Below, piece by piece: positions 18,432 to 27,777 of a stretch of DNA of 64,000 bases; positions within the stretch are counted from its first letter, which is position 1, and the number at the start of each line of letters is the position of its first letter. The notes beneath the pieces were generated by a model, which searched no databases, was not told the origin of the DNA, and saw only the letters and a program-made list of their open reading frames with translations. Source of the stretch: Bacteroidales bacterium (GTDB taxonomy: Bacteria; Bacteroidota; Bacteroidia; Bacteroidales; Paludibacteraceae); the NCBI GenBank assembly GCA_022783865.1, contig JALFYY010000023.1, forward strand, positions 20,749 to 84,748. Direction: 5' to 3'. The position numbers and the translations under genes were made by a program.

Positions 18432-18463
18432 CAAAGATACGAATAGTTTTTGGAACGGGCAAA
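18432..18463 (-). promoter_or_regulatory. Promoter of the SGNH-receptor-lipoprotein operon
   Basis: On the minus strand, TTTG (18463-18460), 20 bases, then TATCTTTG (18439-18432), matching the consensus. The start near 18425 gives a leader of about 23 bases to the ATG at 18402 and rules out the longer frame. Confidence 0.75.
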
Positions 18464-18633
18464 TATTTTACGATTTAGCATTGAGTATCCAGCGTTGAAG
18501 GCAGTTGCGTATTGTGAATTCAGAAACCGGATGACGGAAGACAGGGGAATTGACCGGGTAAAGGAAGGGTGAAGAGAGGACGAGGACAGGTAGATGTCAG
18601 CACGAGAGCATACGGATGTGATATGATGCTACA

Positions 18634-18721
18634 GGTAATTGTACGGCAATTGTACGGGAATAGTACGGCAATAGTACGGCAATAGTACGGCAATGGTACG
18701 GGAATGGTACGGGAATGGTAC
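18634..18721 (+). repeat. 11-bp tandem array, 8 units (GGCAATAGTAC type)
   Basis: Eight consecutive 11-base units: GGTAATTGTAC, GGCAATTGTAC, GGGAATAGTAC, GGCAATAGTAC twice, GGCAATGGTAC, GGGAATGGTAC twice. GG at 1-2, AAT at 4-6 and GTAC at 8-11 are invariant. The array is followed by GGGGACGCAAGCTACATGG. Its frame does not encode a protein and it lies between divergent genes. Confidence 0.9.
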
Positions 18722-18743
18722 GGGGACGCAAGCTACATGGTAT

Positions 18744-18772
18744 TTAACAGTTAATAATTAATAGTTAATATT
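18744..18772. repeat. AT-rich TTAACTATTAACTATT-type element, copy 1
   Basis: TTAACAGTTAATAATTAATAG continues to GTTAATATT. Its reverse complement matches copies at 31348-31387, 42807-42836 (inverse) and 63868-63898, all near 11-bp arrays. Confidence 0.6.
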
Positions 18773-18914
18773 GCATTATCGGGTCCGGCACACTTAGGGT
18801 GTAGGCGGGCGAGAGAGCGGGGGATTTGACAATCGGACAATTGACGATTGGATGGTTTACAATTGACGATCAGATGATTATGCTGGCGAGACGACAGCAT
18901 TACCGAGCATTTCA

Positions 18915-18932
18915 GACGGGGCACGCCCCGTC
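18915..18932. repeat. REP-like palindrome GACGGGGC-AC-GCCCCGTC
   Basis: An 8-bp perfect inverted repeat with a 2-base centre, flanked TTCA...GATAC. It has the same design as AGACGGAGC-AC-GCTCCGTCT at 42958-42977, which is also preceded by TTC and followed by TCTAC-type sequence. Confidence 0.6.
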
Positions 18933-19024
18933 GATACAAAGCGGAAACGGAGTTTGTTCTGATGAAAAAGCAAGGGAATTTTATGGAAGAAGGCAGTTTT
19001 GGCTTTTATTTGACAAATTATTTG

Positions 19025-19032
19025 TATCTTTG
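19025..19032 (+). promoter_or_regulatory. -7 element of the dxs promoter
   Basis: TATCTTTG matches the -7 consensus. The nearest TTTG upstream (18998-19001) is 23 bases away, slightly too far, so the -33 element is uncertain. The predicted start near 19039 places the ATG at 19058 as the first usable start. Confidence 0.55.
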
Positions 19033-19057
19033 CAACAATTTACGGAAGTATGCCGAA

Positions 19058-20953
19058 ATGGAATACAAGTATTTAGACCATATCGAATATCCATCGGACT
19101 TGAAGCAGTTGCCCAAAGAGGCTTTGCCCCAGGTATGCAACGAGTTACGCGACTTTATCATTCACCAGCTCAGTCAGCACCCCGGTCATCTCGGGTCGAG
19201 CTTGGGAACGATAGAACTCACCGTTGCCCTGCACTATGTGTTCGATACGCCCGACGACCGCATCGTCTGGGACGTGGGTCATCAAGCTTACGCCCACAAG
19301 ATACTGACAGGCCGCAAAGCCCGTTTCCATACGAACCGGCAATTCAAAGGCATCGCCCCCTTCCCCAATCCCGCAGAGAGCGAATATGACGCCTTTATCG
19401 CAGGACACGCAAGTAACTCTATATCAGCCGCATTAGGAGAACAGATTGCCAACAGGTTGCAAGGCGGGAAGCGCCAGGTGGTTGCCGTGATAGGCGACGG
19501 CGCGATGACAGGCGGATTAGCATTCGAAGGACTGAACAACACGTCGATGAACAAAAACAATCTGCTTATCATCCTGAACGACAACAATATGGCGATAGAC
19601 CCCATACGGGGCGGTTTTACGCAGTATTTAGTGGACATCACGACCTCGGAAGGCTATAACCGCATGCGCTGGAAACTCTATCTGCTTGCCAAACGGCTGC
19701 ACCTGATCGACGACAAGAAAAAGGAACGTGTACAGCGCTTCAACAACAGCATGAAAGCGATACTCACCCGGCAGCCGAAGAACATATTCAGCAATCTGAA
19801 CTTGCGGTATTTCGGTCCGACCGACGGTCACAACGTATTGGATCTGGTACGGATACTCTCAGAAATAAAGAACTACACCGGTCCCCGCGTACTGCATATC
19901 ATCACCCAAAAGGGCAAGGGTTACACTCCTGCCGAGCAGAACCCCACCATATGGCATGCACCCGGCGAATTCAAAGTGGAGACCGGCGTAAGAAAAGCGG
20001 ACACGCAACCCGAGCAGCATACGCCTATCCTATGGCAGGAAGTATTCGGACACACATTATTGACATTAGCGCGACAGAACGGGAAAATAGCAGGCATCAC
20101 GCCCGCCATGCCAAGCGGTTGCTCGATGTGCATCATGCAGGAAGAATTGCCCGAACGCGTATTTGACGTGGGTATTGCCGAAGGACATGCGGTGACGTTC
20201 TCGGCAGGACTGGCGAAAGAAGGCTTGCGCCCGTACTGCAATATCTACTCGTCGTTTCTGCAACGCTCGTATGACAACATCATTCACGATGTTGCACTGC
20301 CGCAACTGCCAGTTGTGCTTTGTATCGACCGGGCGGGCATTGTAGGTGCCGACGGAGCCACCCACCACGGACTATTCGACCTGGCTTATCTGCGCCCGAT
20401 ACCGAATATGATTATCGGCGCCCCGATGAAAGGCCGGGATCTGCGGGATATGCTCTACACGGCACAATTCACCGAAAGCCCCATCGCTATCCGCTATCCG
20501 CGAGGACGGACATCGGATTTCACACCGGACGACATCCGGAGCATTGACGATTGCCACAAGATGGAGACAGGACGGGGCGTACTACTGCAAAAGGGCGAAA
20601 AAGCTGCCGTATTGTCGCTGGGTTCGATAGGTGAACGAGTGGCTCAGGCAGTAGACGGCATGGACGTGGCACACTACGACATGCGATGGCTCAAACCGAT
20701 AGATACGGACATTCTCGACTATGCCGGCGAGCATTACAGCACGGTTTTCACAGCCGAGGAAGGAACCACTTCGGGCGGCTTGGGAAGTGCGGTACTGGAA
20801 TATTTCGCCGACAAAGGCTACAAGGCACGGGTGGTACGTATCGGCATTGACGACCGGTTTGTGGAACACGGCTCGACAGACGAACTATACGACATGCTCG
20901 GATTGGACACAAAAGGCATACGAAAAAGAATATCAGAGGCTTTGCAGGCATAA
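19058..20953 (+). CDS. dxs: 1-deoxy-D-xylulose-5-phosphate synthase
   Basis: 631 residues from the ATG at 19058 (MEYKYLDHIEYPSDLKQLP); a longer frame back to 18962 overlaps the promoter and is rejected. It condenses pyruvate and glyceraldehyde 3-phosphate with thiamine diphosphate, the first step of the MEP isoprenoid pathway, in the cytosol. Motifs are HPGHLGSSLGTIELT and VWDVGHQAYAHKILTGR in the TPP domain, the diphosphate-binding GDGAMTGGLAFEGLNN, and ADGATHHGLFDLAYLR in the pyrimidine-binding domain. A transketolase C-terminal domain ends the protein. The length is typical. It heads a plus-strand series with trkA and trkH, 40 bases upstream of trkA. Confidence 0.98.
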   Translation: MEYKYLDHIEYPSDLKQLPKEALPQVCNELRDFIIHQLSQHPGHLGSSLGTIELTVALHYVFDTPDDRIVWDVGHQAYAHKILTGRKARFHTNRQFKGIAPFPNPAESEYDAFIAGHASNSISAALGEQIANRLQGGKRQVVAVIGDGAMTGGLAFEGLNNTSMNKNNLLIILNDNNMAIDPIRGGFTQYLVDITTSEGYNRMRWKLYLLAKRLHLIDDKKKERVQRFNNSMKAILTRQPKNIFSNLNLRYFGPTDGHNVLDLVRILSEIKNYTGPRVLHIITQKGKGYTPAEQNPTIWHAPGEFKVETGVRKADTQPEQHTPILWQEVFGHTLLTLARQNGKIAGITPAMPSGCSMCIMQEELPERVFDVGIAEGHAVTFSAGLAKEGLRPYCNIYSSFLQRSYDNIIHDVALPQLPVVLCIDRAGIVGADGATHHGLFDLAYLRPIPNMIIGAPMKGRDLRDMLYTAQFTESPIAIRYPRGRTSDFTPDDIRSIDDCHKMETGRGVLLQKGEKAAVLSLGSIGERVAQAVDGMDVAHYDMRWLKPIDTDILDYAGEHYSTVFTAEEGTTSGGLGSAVLEYFADKGYKARVVRIGIDDRFVEHGSTDELYDMLGLDTKGIRKRISEALQA

Positions 20954-20993
20954 AGCCGGCACAAGTCCCGCAACAAAAACAAAAACAAGCAAG

Positions 20994-22328
20994 ATGAGAA
21001 TAACTATTGTCGGCGCAGGAGAAGTGGGTACACACCTGGCAAAACTGCTCACGAGAGAGAATATGGACATTTCGCTCATGGACGAAAACCCGGACAAACT
21101 GCGCGATTTGGACACGAACTATGATATACTGACCAAGGTAGGCTCTCCGACCTCACTGCACGACCTAAGAGAACTGGGCGTGAAAGATGCGGACCTCTTT
21201 ATAGCCGTCACCCCCTACGAGACAGTGAACATGACAGCATCGTTGATTGCCAATCAGTTAGGGGCAAAGAAGACCATCACGCGCATTGACAATTACGAAT
21301 ATCTGCTGCCGGAGAACAAGCCTTTCTTCAAAGAATTGGGCTTGAACCACCTGATCTATCCGGAAGTACTTGCCGCCAACGAGATTGCCGAAGACCTTCG
21401 CACGAACTGGATGCGTAAACACATATTGCTCTGCGACGGGCAAATGCATCTTTGCGTAGTGAAAGTGAGAAGCAATGCGGATATTATCAACAAGCCGTTT
21501 ATGTCGGGCTACTTCAACCACGGGCGTTACCGTGTGGTAGCCATCAAACGTAAGAACGAGACGATTATTCCGAAAGGCTCAGACCAGATATCCGACGGTG
21601 ATCTGGTGTATTTCATCTGCACCAAAGAGAATATTCCGTTCGTGCGCGAACAAGCCGGCAAGAGCATCAGGGAGATACACAATATCACCTTTCTCGGCGG
21701 TACGAAGATAGCCCAAAAGGCGGCGCAAAGTCTGCCGAACGACTTCAAAATCAAGATATTGGAAGAAGACAAAGAGCTATGCTACCAATTGTCGGAGAAA
21801 CTGAGCAACGCATTGATCATCAACGTCCATCACAACGACACAGAAGCCATGCAAGAGGAAGGATTTGTGGATGCGGACGCTTTTGTGGCAGTGAGCGAAA
21901 GCAGCGAAGCAAACATCTTCGCCTGTCTGGCTGCCAAGCGGTTCGGTATCAACAAGACAATTGCCGAGATTGAGAACATTGACTTTATTTCGATAGCAGA
22001 GGATTTGGACATTACAGCCGTCATCAACAAAAAGAACATTGCCGCCAGCTATATCTACCAAATGCTCTTGAACGCATCGGTCTTGAATGTACGCAACCTG
22101 ACGACGGCAGATGCAGAGATAGTGGAATTTATGGCAGTGGCAGGCAGCAAAGTAACTCGACATAAGATCCGCGACCTCAACCTGCCGGAAGCAGTGAACA
22201 TCGGTGCATTGATGCGTGCCGGAGAACCTTTGCTGGTCAACGGAGACACACAGATTATGCAAGGCGACCAGGTGATTGTATTCTGCAAATCCGAAGCCAT
22301 CCGCCAATTGGAGAAGTATTTCAAATAA
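20994..22328 (+). CDS. trkA: Trk system potassium uptake protein TrkA
   Basis: 444 residues from MRITIVGAGEVGTHLAKLL at 20994; the upstream in-frame extension overlaps dxs and lacks homology. Two RCK (TrkA-N/TrkA-C) units occur in tandem. The first starts at residue 1 with the Rossmann GAGEVG motif. The second starts near 230 with FLGGTKIAQKAAQSL. Each is followed by a regulator-of-K-conductance C-terminal domain. It forms a cytosolic ring gating the TrkH channel in response to nucleotides. trkH follows 15 bases later, as expected for a functional pair. A two-RCK architecture and this length are normal for TrkA. Confidence 0.96.
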   Translation: MRITIVGAGEVGTHLAKLLTRENMDISLMDENPDKLRDLDTNYDILTKVGSPTSLHDLRELGVKDADLFIAVTPYETVNMTASLIANQLGAKKTITRIDNYEYLLPENKPFFKELGLNHLIYPEVLAANEIAEDLRTNWMRKHILLCDGQMHLCVVKVRSNADIINKPFMSGYFNHGRYRVVAIKRKNETIIPKGSDQISDGDLVYFICTKENIPFVREQAGKSIREIHNITFLGGTKIAQKAAQSLPNDFKIKILEEDKELCYQLSEKLSNALIINVHHNDTEAMQEEGFVDADAFVAVSESSEANIFACLAAKRFGINKTIAEIENIDFISIAEDLDITAVINKKNIAASYIYQMLLNASVLNVRNLTTADAEIVEFMAVAGSKVTRHKIRDLNLPEAVNIGALMRAGEPLLVNGDTQIMQGDQVIVFCKSEAIRQLEKYFK

Positions 22329-22343
22329 AGCAACCGACGGGCA

Positions 22344-23810
22344 ATGACAAAAGCATTCAATATCCGTATCGTATTCAAGGTCTTGGGGGCACTGATGGTG
22401 ATAGAAGCACTGTTTATGCTACTGCCCACCTTAGTGAGTTGGTACTATCACGAAGCCGACCTGGCAGCCTTTGTTTTCTCGACCCTTATCACTCTGATCT
22501 GCGGCTTGATGGGCGTGCTGGCAGGCAGAGATGCAGAAAAGCATATCGGTGAACGCGAAGGCTATTTCATTGTGGGCGTAGTTTGGATAGTATTCTCATT
22601 GTTTGGTATGCTACCTTATTATCTGAGCGGCGATATACCCAATTTTACCGATGCCTTCTTCGAGACGATGTCGGGTTTCACCACCACAGGATCCACCATC
22701 CTGGCCAACGTGGAGAGCCAGACGCACGCCGTGCTGTTTTGGCGGGCACTGACCCAATGGTTAGGGGGCATGGGAATCATCGTACTATCCATTGCCATCC
22801 TGCCTATGTTCGGTCTGGGCGGAATGCAGCTCTATGCCGCCGAAGTACCGGGTGTGAGCTACGAGAAACTATCGCCCCGTATTGCCGACACAAGCAAGCT
22901 GCTTTGGAGCGTATATATCATCTTCACCACCGTAGAAACGCTGCTGCTCAAACTCTTCGGTATGAATTGGTTCGACGCCGTTTGTCATTCGTTCTCCACC
23001 ATCTCGACCGGCGGTTTCTCCACTAGGAGCAATAGTCTGATGGATGCCTCCATACCCATCCAATATACCGTCTGCATGTTTATGCTGCTCTCCGGTATCA
23101 GTTTCGTGATGTTCATCTATGCCATGCGCGGCAAGCCCCGTATGCTGTTCAAAGACGAGGAAACACGGTGGTACCTGAGCGCGACAGGCATCGCCACACT
23201 GGTGGTCAGTATAGGACTATTCATCTCCCATTATGGTCATACATGGGCAGGTGCGGAAGCCTCATTCCGAAATGGTCTGTTTACTGTGGTCAGCGCCATA
23301 ACCGGTACAGGATTCTCCGTATCCAACTATTTGGACTGGATACCTTTCTTATGGGTGCTCATCTTCTTCTGTATGTTCACCGGTGCCTGCGCCGGGAGTA
23401 CGTCAGGAGGTATCAAATGGGTTCGGCTCATTATCTTCAGCAAGAACGGTTTCGCCGAACTCAAACGGCGTATTCACCCCAATGCCATCATTCCGACCAA
23501 AATCAACGGCAAGCCCATGACACAAGCCACTATCAACAATGTGACGGCATTCCTGTTCTTTTATATCCTGATTACCATACTCTCGACCATCGTAATCTGT
23601 TCTTGCGGCATACCATTCGACGAAGCCATCGGATCTACCGTTTCTTCTATCGGCAACGTGGGTATCAGTATCGGACAATTCGGTCCGTTGGGCAATTTCT
23701 CCGATTTCCCCGTTGTGGGCAAGTGGGTTTTGTCGTTCGTTATGCTTATCGGCCGTTTGGAACTCTTCACTATTCTGCTTATGTTCTCCCCTGCTCTCTG
23801 GAAAAAATAA
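22344..23810 (+). CDS. trkH: Trk potassium channel subunit TrkH
   Basis: 488 residues and a polytopic inner-membrane protein of the TrkH/KtrB superfamily. The four pore-loop repeats are visible: SGFTTTGST, STISTGGFST, SAITGTGFS and SSIGNVGIS. Each supplies the conserved glycine of the K+ selectivity filter. Hydrophobic segments flank each loop in the M1-P-M2 pattern, with two extra N-terminal helices as in TrkH. It works with TrkA encoded just upstream to import potassium. No truncation is seen. Confidence 0.96.
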   Translation: MTKAFNIRIVFKVLGALMVIEALFMLLPTLVSWYYHEADLAAFVFSTLITLICGLMGVLAGRDAEKHIGEREGYFIVGVVWIVFSLFGMLPYYLSGDIPNFTDAFFETMSGFTTTGSTILANVESQTHAVLFWRALTQWLGGMGIIVLSIAILPMFGLGGMQLYAAEVPGVSYEKLSPRIADTSKLLWSVYIIFTTVETLLLKLFGMNWFDAVCHSFSTISTGGFSTRSNSLMDASIPIQYTVCMFMLLSGISFVMFIYAMRGKPRMLFKDEETRWYLSATGIATLVVSIGLFISHYGHTWAGAEASFRNGLFTVVSAITGTGFSVSNYLDWIPFLWVLIFFCMFTGACAGSTSGGIKWVRLIIFSKNGFAELKRRIHPNAIIPTKINGKPMTQATINNVTAFLFFYILITILSTIVICSCGIPFDEAIGSTVSSIGNVGISIGQFGPLGNFSDFPVVGKWVLSFVMLIGRLELFTILLMFSPALWKK

Positions 23811-23827
23811 AATATCACACCTTCTAT

Positions 23828-25273
23828 ATGAAGTTCCGCCCCGTCTATATCAGCCTTTTCATTTTCATAGTAGTCGGTTTGCTTGCCGCTTTGGCAGCCG
23901 TTTTTCCAAAAGAAGGCATACAGATTGGCGATATCACTTTGCGCTTCCCTTCACTGCAGGAGTTCCTTTGTGTCAACGAAAAAGATACTGTCTCCGATGA
24001 TACTCCTTCGCCCGAAGAACTGCTGGCGCTGCAATTGGCTCAAATGCGCTCTGAAGAGGAAATGCCCTTTATTTCATTCTTCACGTATAGCCCGGAGCGT
24101 ATCTGCTTTCCGCAAACCGACAGCACCGCCGCAGGAATGGGCGATTCCACCTATCTGGACGGGGTATATCGTGCTTTGCTGCAAGCCGACACCGCCAAAG
24201 TGCACATAGTGCATTACGGTGACTCGCAGATTGAGGAGGATCGCATCACACTTATCCTGCGCCGACGGCTGCAAGAGCGTTTTTCGGGCAACGGCGTCGG
24301 ACTGCTGCCACTCTATCAATCGGTGCAGACACGCACTGTCGGGCAACATACCACCCCCGAGCCTACCCGCTATATGGTCTATGGAATGCCTTCCATGCGT
24401 CGGCAAAACAATCTGTACGGACCGATGGGACAAGTTGCCATTCTTGACACCACCATCCGTGTCAGTATCACGCCACGCAGCAAAATGACAGGGCTGTATT
24501 CGGCTCATTACGCTGACCTGCTCACCCTGCTTACTCATTCCGAGAATCCCGTCTGCGCCACTGTACAAGGGCAACGCCACACTATCAGTCCGAATAGCAA
24601 TCCATTGCAATTCACTACCATACAACTCAAAGACAGCACTACCCGACTCAACTTGCAGCTCTCCGGCAAAGGCGATATCTATGGCATTCTGTTGGAAGGC
24701 AGACACGGCGTCAATATCGACAACATCCCGATGCGAGGCTGCTCAGGCACCGTCTTCACCGGCATCAACCGTGACCAACTCAGCACCTATTTTCAGCAAA
24801 CCAATACCCGCCTCATCATTCTCCAATATGGCGGCAACCATGTACCCAGCTTGCATTCGGAAATGCGCATACAGGAATATATCAGCAACATAACCAAGCA
24901 GATAGAATATCTTCACAGCCTCGCACCCGAAGCGGCTATTCTCTTTATCGGACCGAGCGATATGTCCACACGCTACCATGGCACCATGCAAACATATCCC
25001 GTTCTGCCCGGTTTCGAAGCCCGATTGGCACGAGCCGTCACCCATGCCGGAGCCGCCTATTGGAGCCTCTTCAATGCCATGGGCGGACAAGGTGCTATGC
25101 TTCAATGGGTCAAAACCGGCTTGGCGGGAAGCGACCATATCCATTTCACTGCCAAAGGTGCGGAAAAAGCCGGAGATATGCTCTATCAATCTCTTATGAC
25201 GGGATTCGACTACTATCTCTGGCGACAAGCCACTTATTGTCCTGTTGATCAAAACCCGACGAAAGACCAATGA
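23828..25273 (+). CDS. SGNH-family O-acyl-modifying protein, partner of MBOAT
   Basis: 481 residues from MKFRPVYISLFIFIVVGLLAA at 23828; the longer open frame overlaps trkH and is not used. The N-terminal helix (about 6-27) is a membrane anchor, placing the rest in the periplasm. Block I is VHYGDSQIEEDRI (GDSQ, nucleophile S). A block III-like YGGNHVPS follows, and GSDHIHFTAKG near the C-terminus provides D and H. It overlaps the MBOAT gene by ATGA, so the two are translationally coupled. Such SGNH/MBOAT pairs O-acetylate extracellular polymers (compare PatA/PatB on peptidoglycan or AlgI/AlgJ/AlgX on alginate). The polymer modified here is unknown. Confidence 0.82.
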   Translation: MKFRPVYISLFIFIVVGLLAALAAVFPKEGIQIGDITLRFPSLQEFLCVNEKDTVSDDTPSPEELLALQLAQMRSEEEMPFISFFTYSPERICFPQTDSTAAGMGDSTYLDGVYRALLQADTAKVHIVHYGDSQIEEDRITLILRRRLQERFSGNGVGLLPLYQSVQTRTVGQHTTPEPTRYMVYGMPSMRRQNNLYGPMGQVAILDTTIRVSITPRSKMTGLYSAHYADLLTLLTHSENPVCATVQGQRHTISPNSNPLQFTTIQLKDSTTRLNLQLSGKGDIYGILLEGRHGVNIDNIPMRGCSGTVFTGINRDQLSTYFQQTNTRLIILQYGGNHVPSLHSEMRIQEYISNITKQIEYLHSLAPEAAILFIGPSDMSTRYHGTMQTYPVLPGFEARLARAVTHAGAAYWSLFNAMGGQGAMLQWVKTGLAGSDHIHFTAKGAEKAGDMLYQSLMTGFDYYLWRQATYCPVDQNPTKDQ

Positions 25274-27159
25274 CCGACCTCTTTCGACATATCTTCGCTT
25301 TCGACCCCGATAGTCCGTTGCTCTTCACGCAATTCTATTTCTGGGCGTTCTTTGCCATTGTCTATGCCGTCTTCAGTCTTTTGCATTCCAAACGCCTGCT
25401 GCGCAATACGTTCCTTCTGTTCGTCAGCCTCTTTTTCTACTACAAAAGCAGTGGCTTGGCGGTACTGATTCTTCTCTTCGTCACTTGCTCCGACTATCTT
25501 CTCGCCCGGCTCATTTATCGCGCCAAGCAACATGGCACCCGTCCGTGGCGTGCCCGTTTCTGGCTTATTGTCAGTGTAATGCTCGACCTCGGGCTGCTTT
25601 GTTACTTCAAGTATGCCTACTTTTTCACCAATATGCTCAACGACCTGCTTGGCACGCACTTGCAAGTCTTCGACATCTTCGCTTGGGCAGGCAACGGTTT
25701 TTCCGCCGATGGTCGTTTTGCTGTTGATAGTATCGTACTGCCCGTCGGCATCTCTTTCTATATTTTTCAGGTAATCTCCTATACCGCCGACGTCTATTAT
25801 GGCAAAATACGCCCTGTCACCAACCTGCTCGATTTCGGGTTCTATGTCTCTTTCTTCCCGCAACTTGTGGCAGGACCGATAGTCCGGGCGTCTGAATTTA
25901 TCCCGCAACTCTATCGCCCTTTCCGCCTGTCGCGCCGTCAGTTCGGTATAGCCGTCTTTTGGATAGTCAATGGACTTATAAAGAAAATCATACTCTCTGA
26001 CTATCTGGCAGTTAATTTCATCGACCGTGTTTTCCAGAACCCGCTTCTCTTCTCCGGATTCGAAAACCTCTCTGCCCTTTTCTTCTACTCGTTGCAAGTC
26101 TATGCCGACTTCTCCGGCTACACCGATATCGCCATTGGCGTAGCCATGCTCATGGGATTTTTCTTGCCGAAGAACTTCAACTCGCCCTACAAAGCCGCCA
26201 ATCCACAGGATTTCTGGCGGCGTTGGCATATGTCGCTCTCCCGATGGCTCAAGAATTACCTCTATATACCCCTTGGCGGCAACCGCAATGCTACTTTCGG
26301 CACCTTCTTTTGGATTATCCTTATCGGACTGATTGCCCTCATTCTCACCCACAATATTTGGGCGGTAATCGTAGTGATTGTCATTGCATTAGCCGTTTTT
26401 CTCACCGCTTGGCTCAAGCCCTCGCGCCGCAAGAAAATCTATGCCAACCTCAATTCGTTCATCACCATGCTCCTTGGCGGACTCTGGCATGGTGCCAGTT
26501 GGAACTTTATGGTTTGGGGCGGACTCAACGGTGCCGGAATGATTGCCTACAAAGGTTGGAAAGACCTCAATTGGCACCTGCGTATGCTCTCTGTCCTCCT
26601 TCTGACCTGTATCTCAATCACCGTCAAGCATTTCTTCCCGTCCCCGCTCCTCAATATTCTCACCCTCTGGCTCGTCATCCTCTCTGCCGGCACCCTCATT
26701 CGCTATATCTACCACCTCATCGGAACACGACATACACCTTTGACAGACAATACATTATCACGACACATAGCCACGGCGTTCGCTACAGTTTGGGCAGTGG
26801 CACAAACCTTCACCTTCATCACTTTCACCCGTCTGTTCTTCCGTTCCGGATCTAATCTCGACCCTGCACTTGCCAACCAAGAAGCATGGCTCACAGCCAC
26901 CAATATGGTCCATCAGATCGGTAGCACATGGAATCTTGACGCCATTCCTCATATTATCCTCCAATACGCCAATATCTACCTGCTGTTTATAATAGGTATG
27001 CTCATCCATTGGTTTCCCGATAAGTTCAAACAATACTACCGTCTCTGCTTTGCCCGTCTCCCTCTTTGGCTCATGGCACTCATCGTCGTAGGTGTAGTAT
27101 TCATTGTTTATCAGTTTATTACAGCAGATCTTCAGTCGTTCATCTATTTCCAATTCTAA
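25270..27159 (+). CDS. MBOAT-family membrane O-acyltransferase (AlgI-like)
   Basis: 629 residues with a dozen or so hydrophobic helices. Signature segments of the membrane-bound O-acyltransferase family are FPQLVAGPIVRASEF, YADFSGYTDIAIGVAMLMGF, PQDFWRRWHMSLSRWLKNYL, YIPLGGNR and LLGGLWHGASWNFMVWGGLN; the His in LWHGAS is the invariant catalytic residue. It is longer than typical AlgI (about 500 residues), with extra C-terminal helices after residue 500. It probably passes acyl groups from the cytosol across the inner membrane to the SGNH partner encoded upstream. coaE follows 8 bases later, which may be chance or may link acyl-CoA supply. Confidence 0.92.
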   Translation: MTDLFRHIFAFDPDSPLLFTQFYFWAFFAIVYAVFSLLHSKRLLRNTFLLFVSLFFYYKSSGLAVLILLFVTCSDYLLARLIYRAKQHGTRPWRARFWLIVSVMLDLGLLCYFKYAYFFTNMLNDLLGTHLQVFDIFAWAGNGFSADGRFAVDSIVLPVGISFYIFQVISYTADVYYGKIRPVTNLLDFGFYVSFFPQLVAGPIVRASEFIPQLYRPFRLSRRQFGIAVFWIVNGLIKKIILSDYLAVNFIDRVFQNPLLFSGFENLSALFFYSLQVYADFSGYTDIAIGVAMLMGFFLPKNFNSPYKAANPQDFWRRWHMSLSRWLKNYLYIPLGGNRNATFGTFFWIILIGLIALILTHNIWAVIVVIVIALAVFLTAWLKPSRRKKIYANLNSFITMLLGGLWHGASWNFMVWGGLNGAGMIAYKGWKDLNWHLRMLSVLLLTCISITVKHFFPSPLLNILTLWLVILSAGTLIRYIYHLIGTRHTPLTDNTLSRHIATAFATVWAVAQTFTFITFTRLFFRSGSNLDPALANQEAWLTATNMVHQIGSTWNLDAIPHIILQYANIYLLFIIGMLIHWFPDKFKQYYRLCFARLPLWLMALIVVGVVFIVYQFITADLQSFIYFQF

Positions 27160-27167
27160 TATTTATT

Positions 27168-27761
27168 ATGTTCACTCATCTCATAGGACTCACCGGCGGC
27201 ATCGGAAGCGGCAAATCCGCCATTGCCGAAGGATTGCGCGCACTGGGCTATCCCACCTACGACTCCGACCGTGCAGCTCAGTCACTCATTAATAAGAACT
27301 TGGCTGTCCGTAGCCAAATCGAACTGTTGTTTGGCAGCGATATCTACGTCAATGGCGAATATGACCGGCAGCGCGTTTCCGGTCTCGTCTTCGCTGACCC
27401 GCAACTCCTTAACAAGCTCAATGCTATCGTACATCCGGCTGTGATGTCCGACCTCAGACAATGGGCAAAAAGTCAGACCGCCCGGTTCTCTTTCATCGAG
27501 TCCGCCATTCTCTTCGAGAGCGGATTGGATAAACTTTGTCGGGCTACCGTTTGTATCACTGCCCCCGAGGAACTGCGCATCCACCGGACTATCCGGCGCG
27601 ACAATGCCACCGAGGCGCAAGTGCTGGCGCGTATCCATAATCAGATGGCGGAAGAAGAACGCCAGAAACGTGCTTCCTGGGTCATTCATAACGACCGTGA
27701 TGCAGATATCGGCGAACTTTGTTTGCAAATACAAAAGTTTTGTAGTACCTTTGTAGATTGA
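27168..27761 (+). CDS. coaE: Dephospho-CoA kinase
   Basis: 197 residues from MFTHLIGLTGGIGSGKS at 27168; the earlier in-frame start lies inside the MBOAT gene. GLTGGIGSGKS is the P-loop; YDSDRAAQSL, VNGEYDRQRVSGLVF and LNAIVHPAVMSDL are the usual CoaE segments. RTIRRDNATEAQVLARI is the lid. It phosphorylates the 3' hydroxyl of dephospho-CoA, the last step of CoA synthesis. The length is normal. Its last 40 bases contain the promoter of the next gene. Confidence 0.95.
   Translation: MFTHLIGLTGGIGSGKSAIAEGLRALGYPTYDSDRAAQSLINKNLAVRSQIELLFGSDIYVNGEYDRQRVSGLVFADPQLLNKLNAIVHPAVMSDLRQWAKSQTARFSFIESAILFESGLDKLCRATVCITAPEELRIHRTIRRDNATEAQVLARIHNQMAEEERQKRASWVIHNDRDADIGELCLQIQKFCSTFVD
27722..27753 (+). 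promoter_or_regulatory. Promoter of the MBL-fold hydrolase gene, inside coaE
   Basis: TTTG (27722-27725), 20 bases, TACCTTTG (27746-27753): a consensus promoter within the 3' end of coaE. The start near 27760 leaves only about 10-18 bases of leader. Confidence 0.7.
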
Positions 27762-27777
27762 AATAAAAATGCACACG

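Larger units (their letters stand above)
18464..18996. other. Non-coding repeat island between divergent genes
   Basis: No credible gene is present. In order it holds: a TTTACGATTTAGCA-type motif (from about 18469); a purine-rich stretch (18535-18592); the 11-bp array (18634-18721); an AT-rich TTAATAGTTAATA element (18744-18772); AATTGACGATTGG-type motifs (18826-18880); and a GC-rich palindrome (18915-18932). The same kinds of parts recur at 31.0-31.4, 42.8-43.5 and 63.6-64.0 kb. Confidence 0.6.

Noticed and set aside
18634..18721. CRISPR array
   Set aside because: The 11-bp units are contiguous with no spacers, and no cas genes are present. The same applies to the other 11-bp arrays and to the 39-bp coding repeats.
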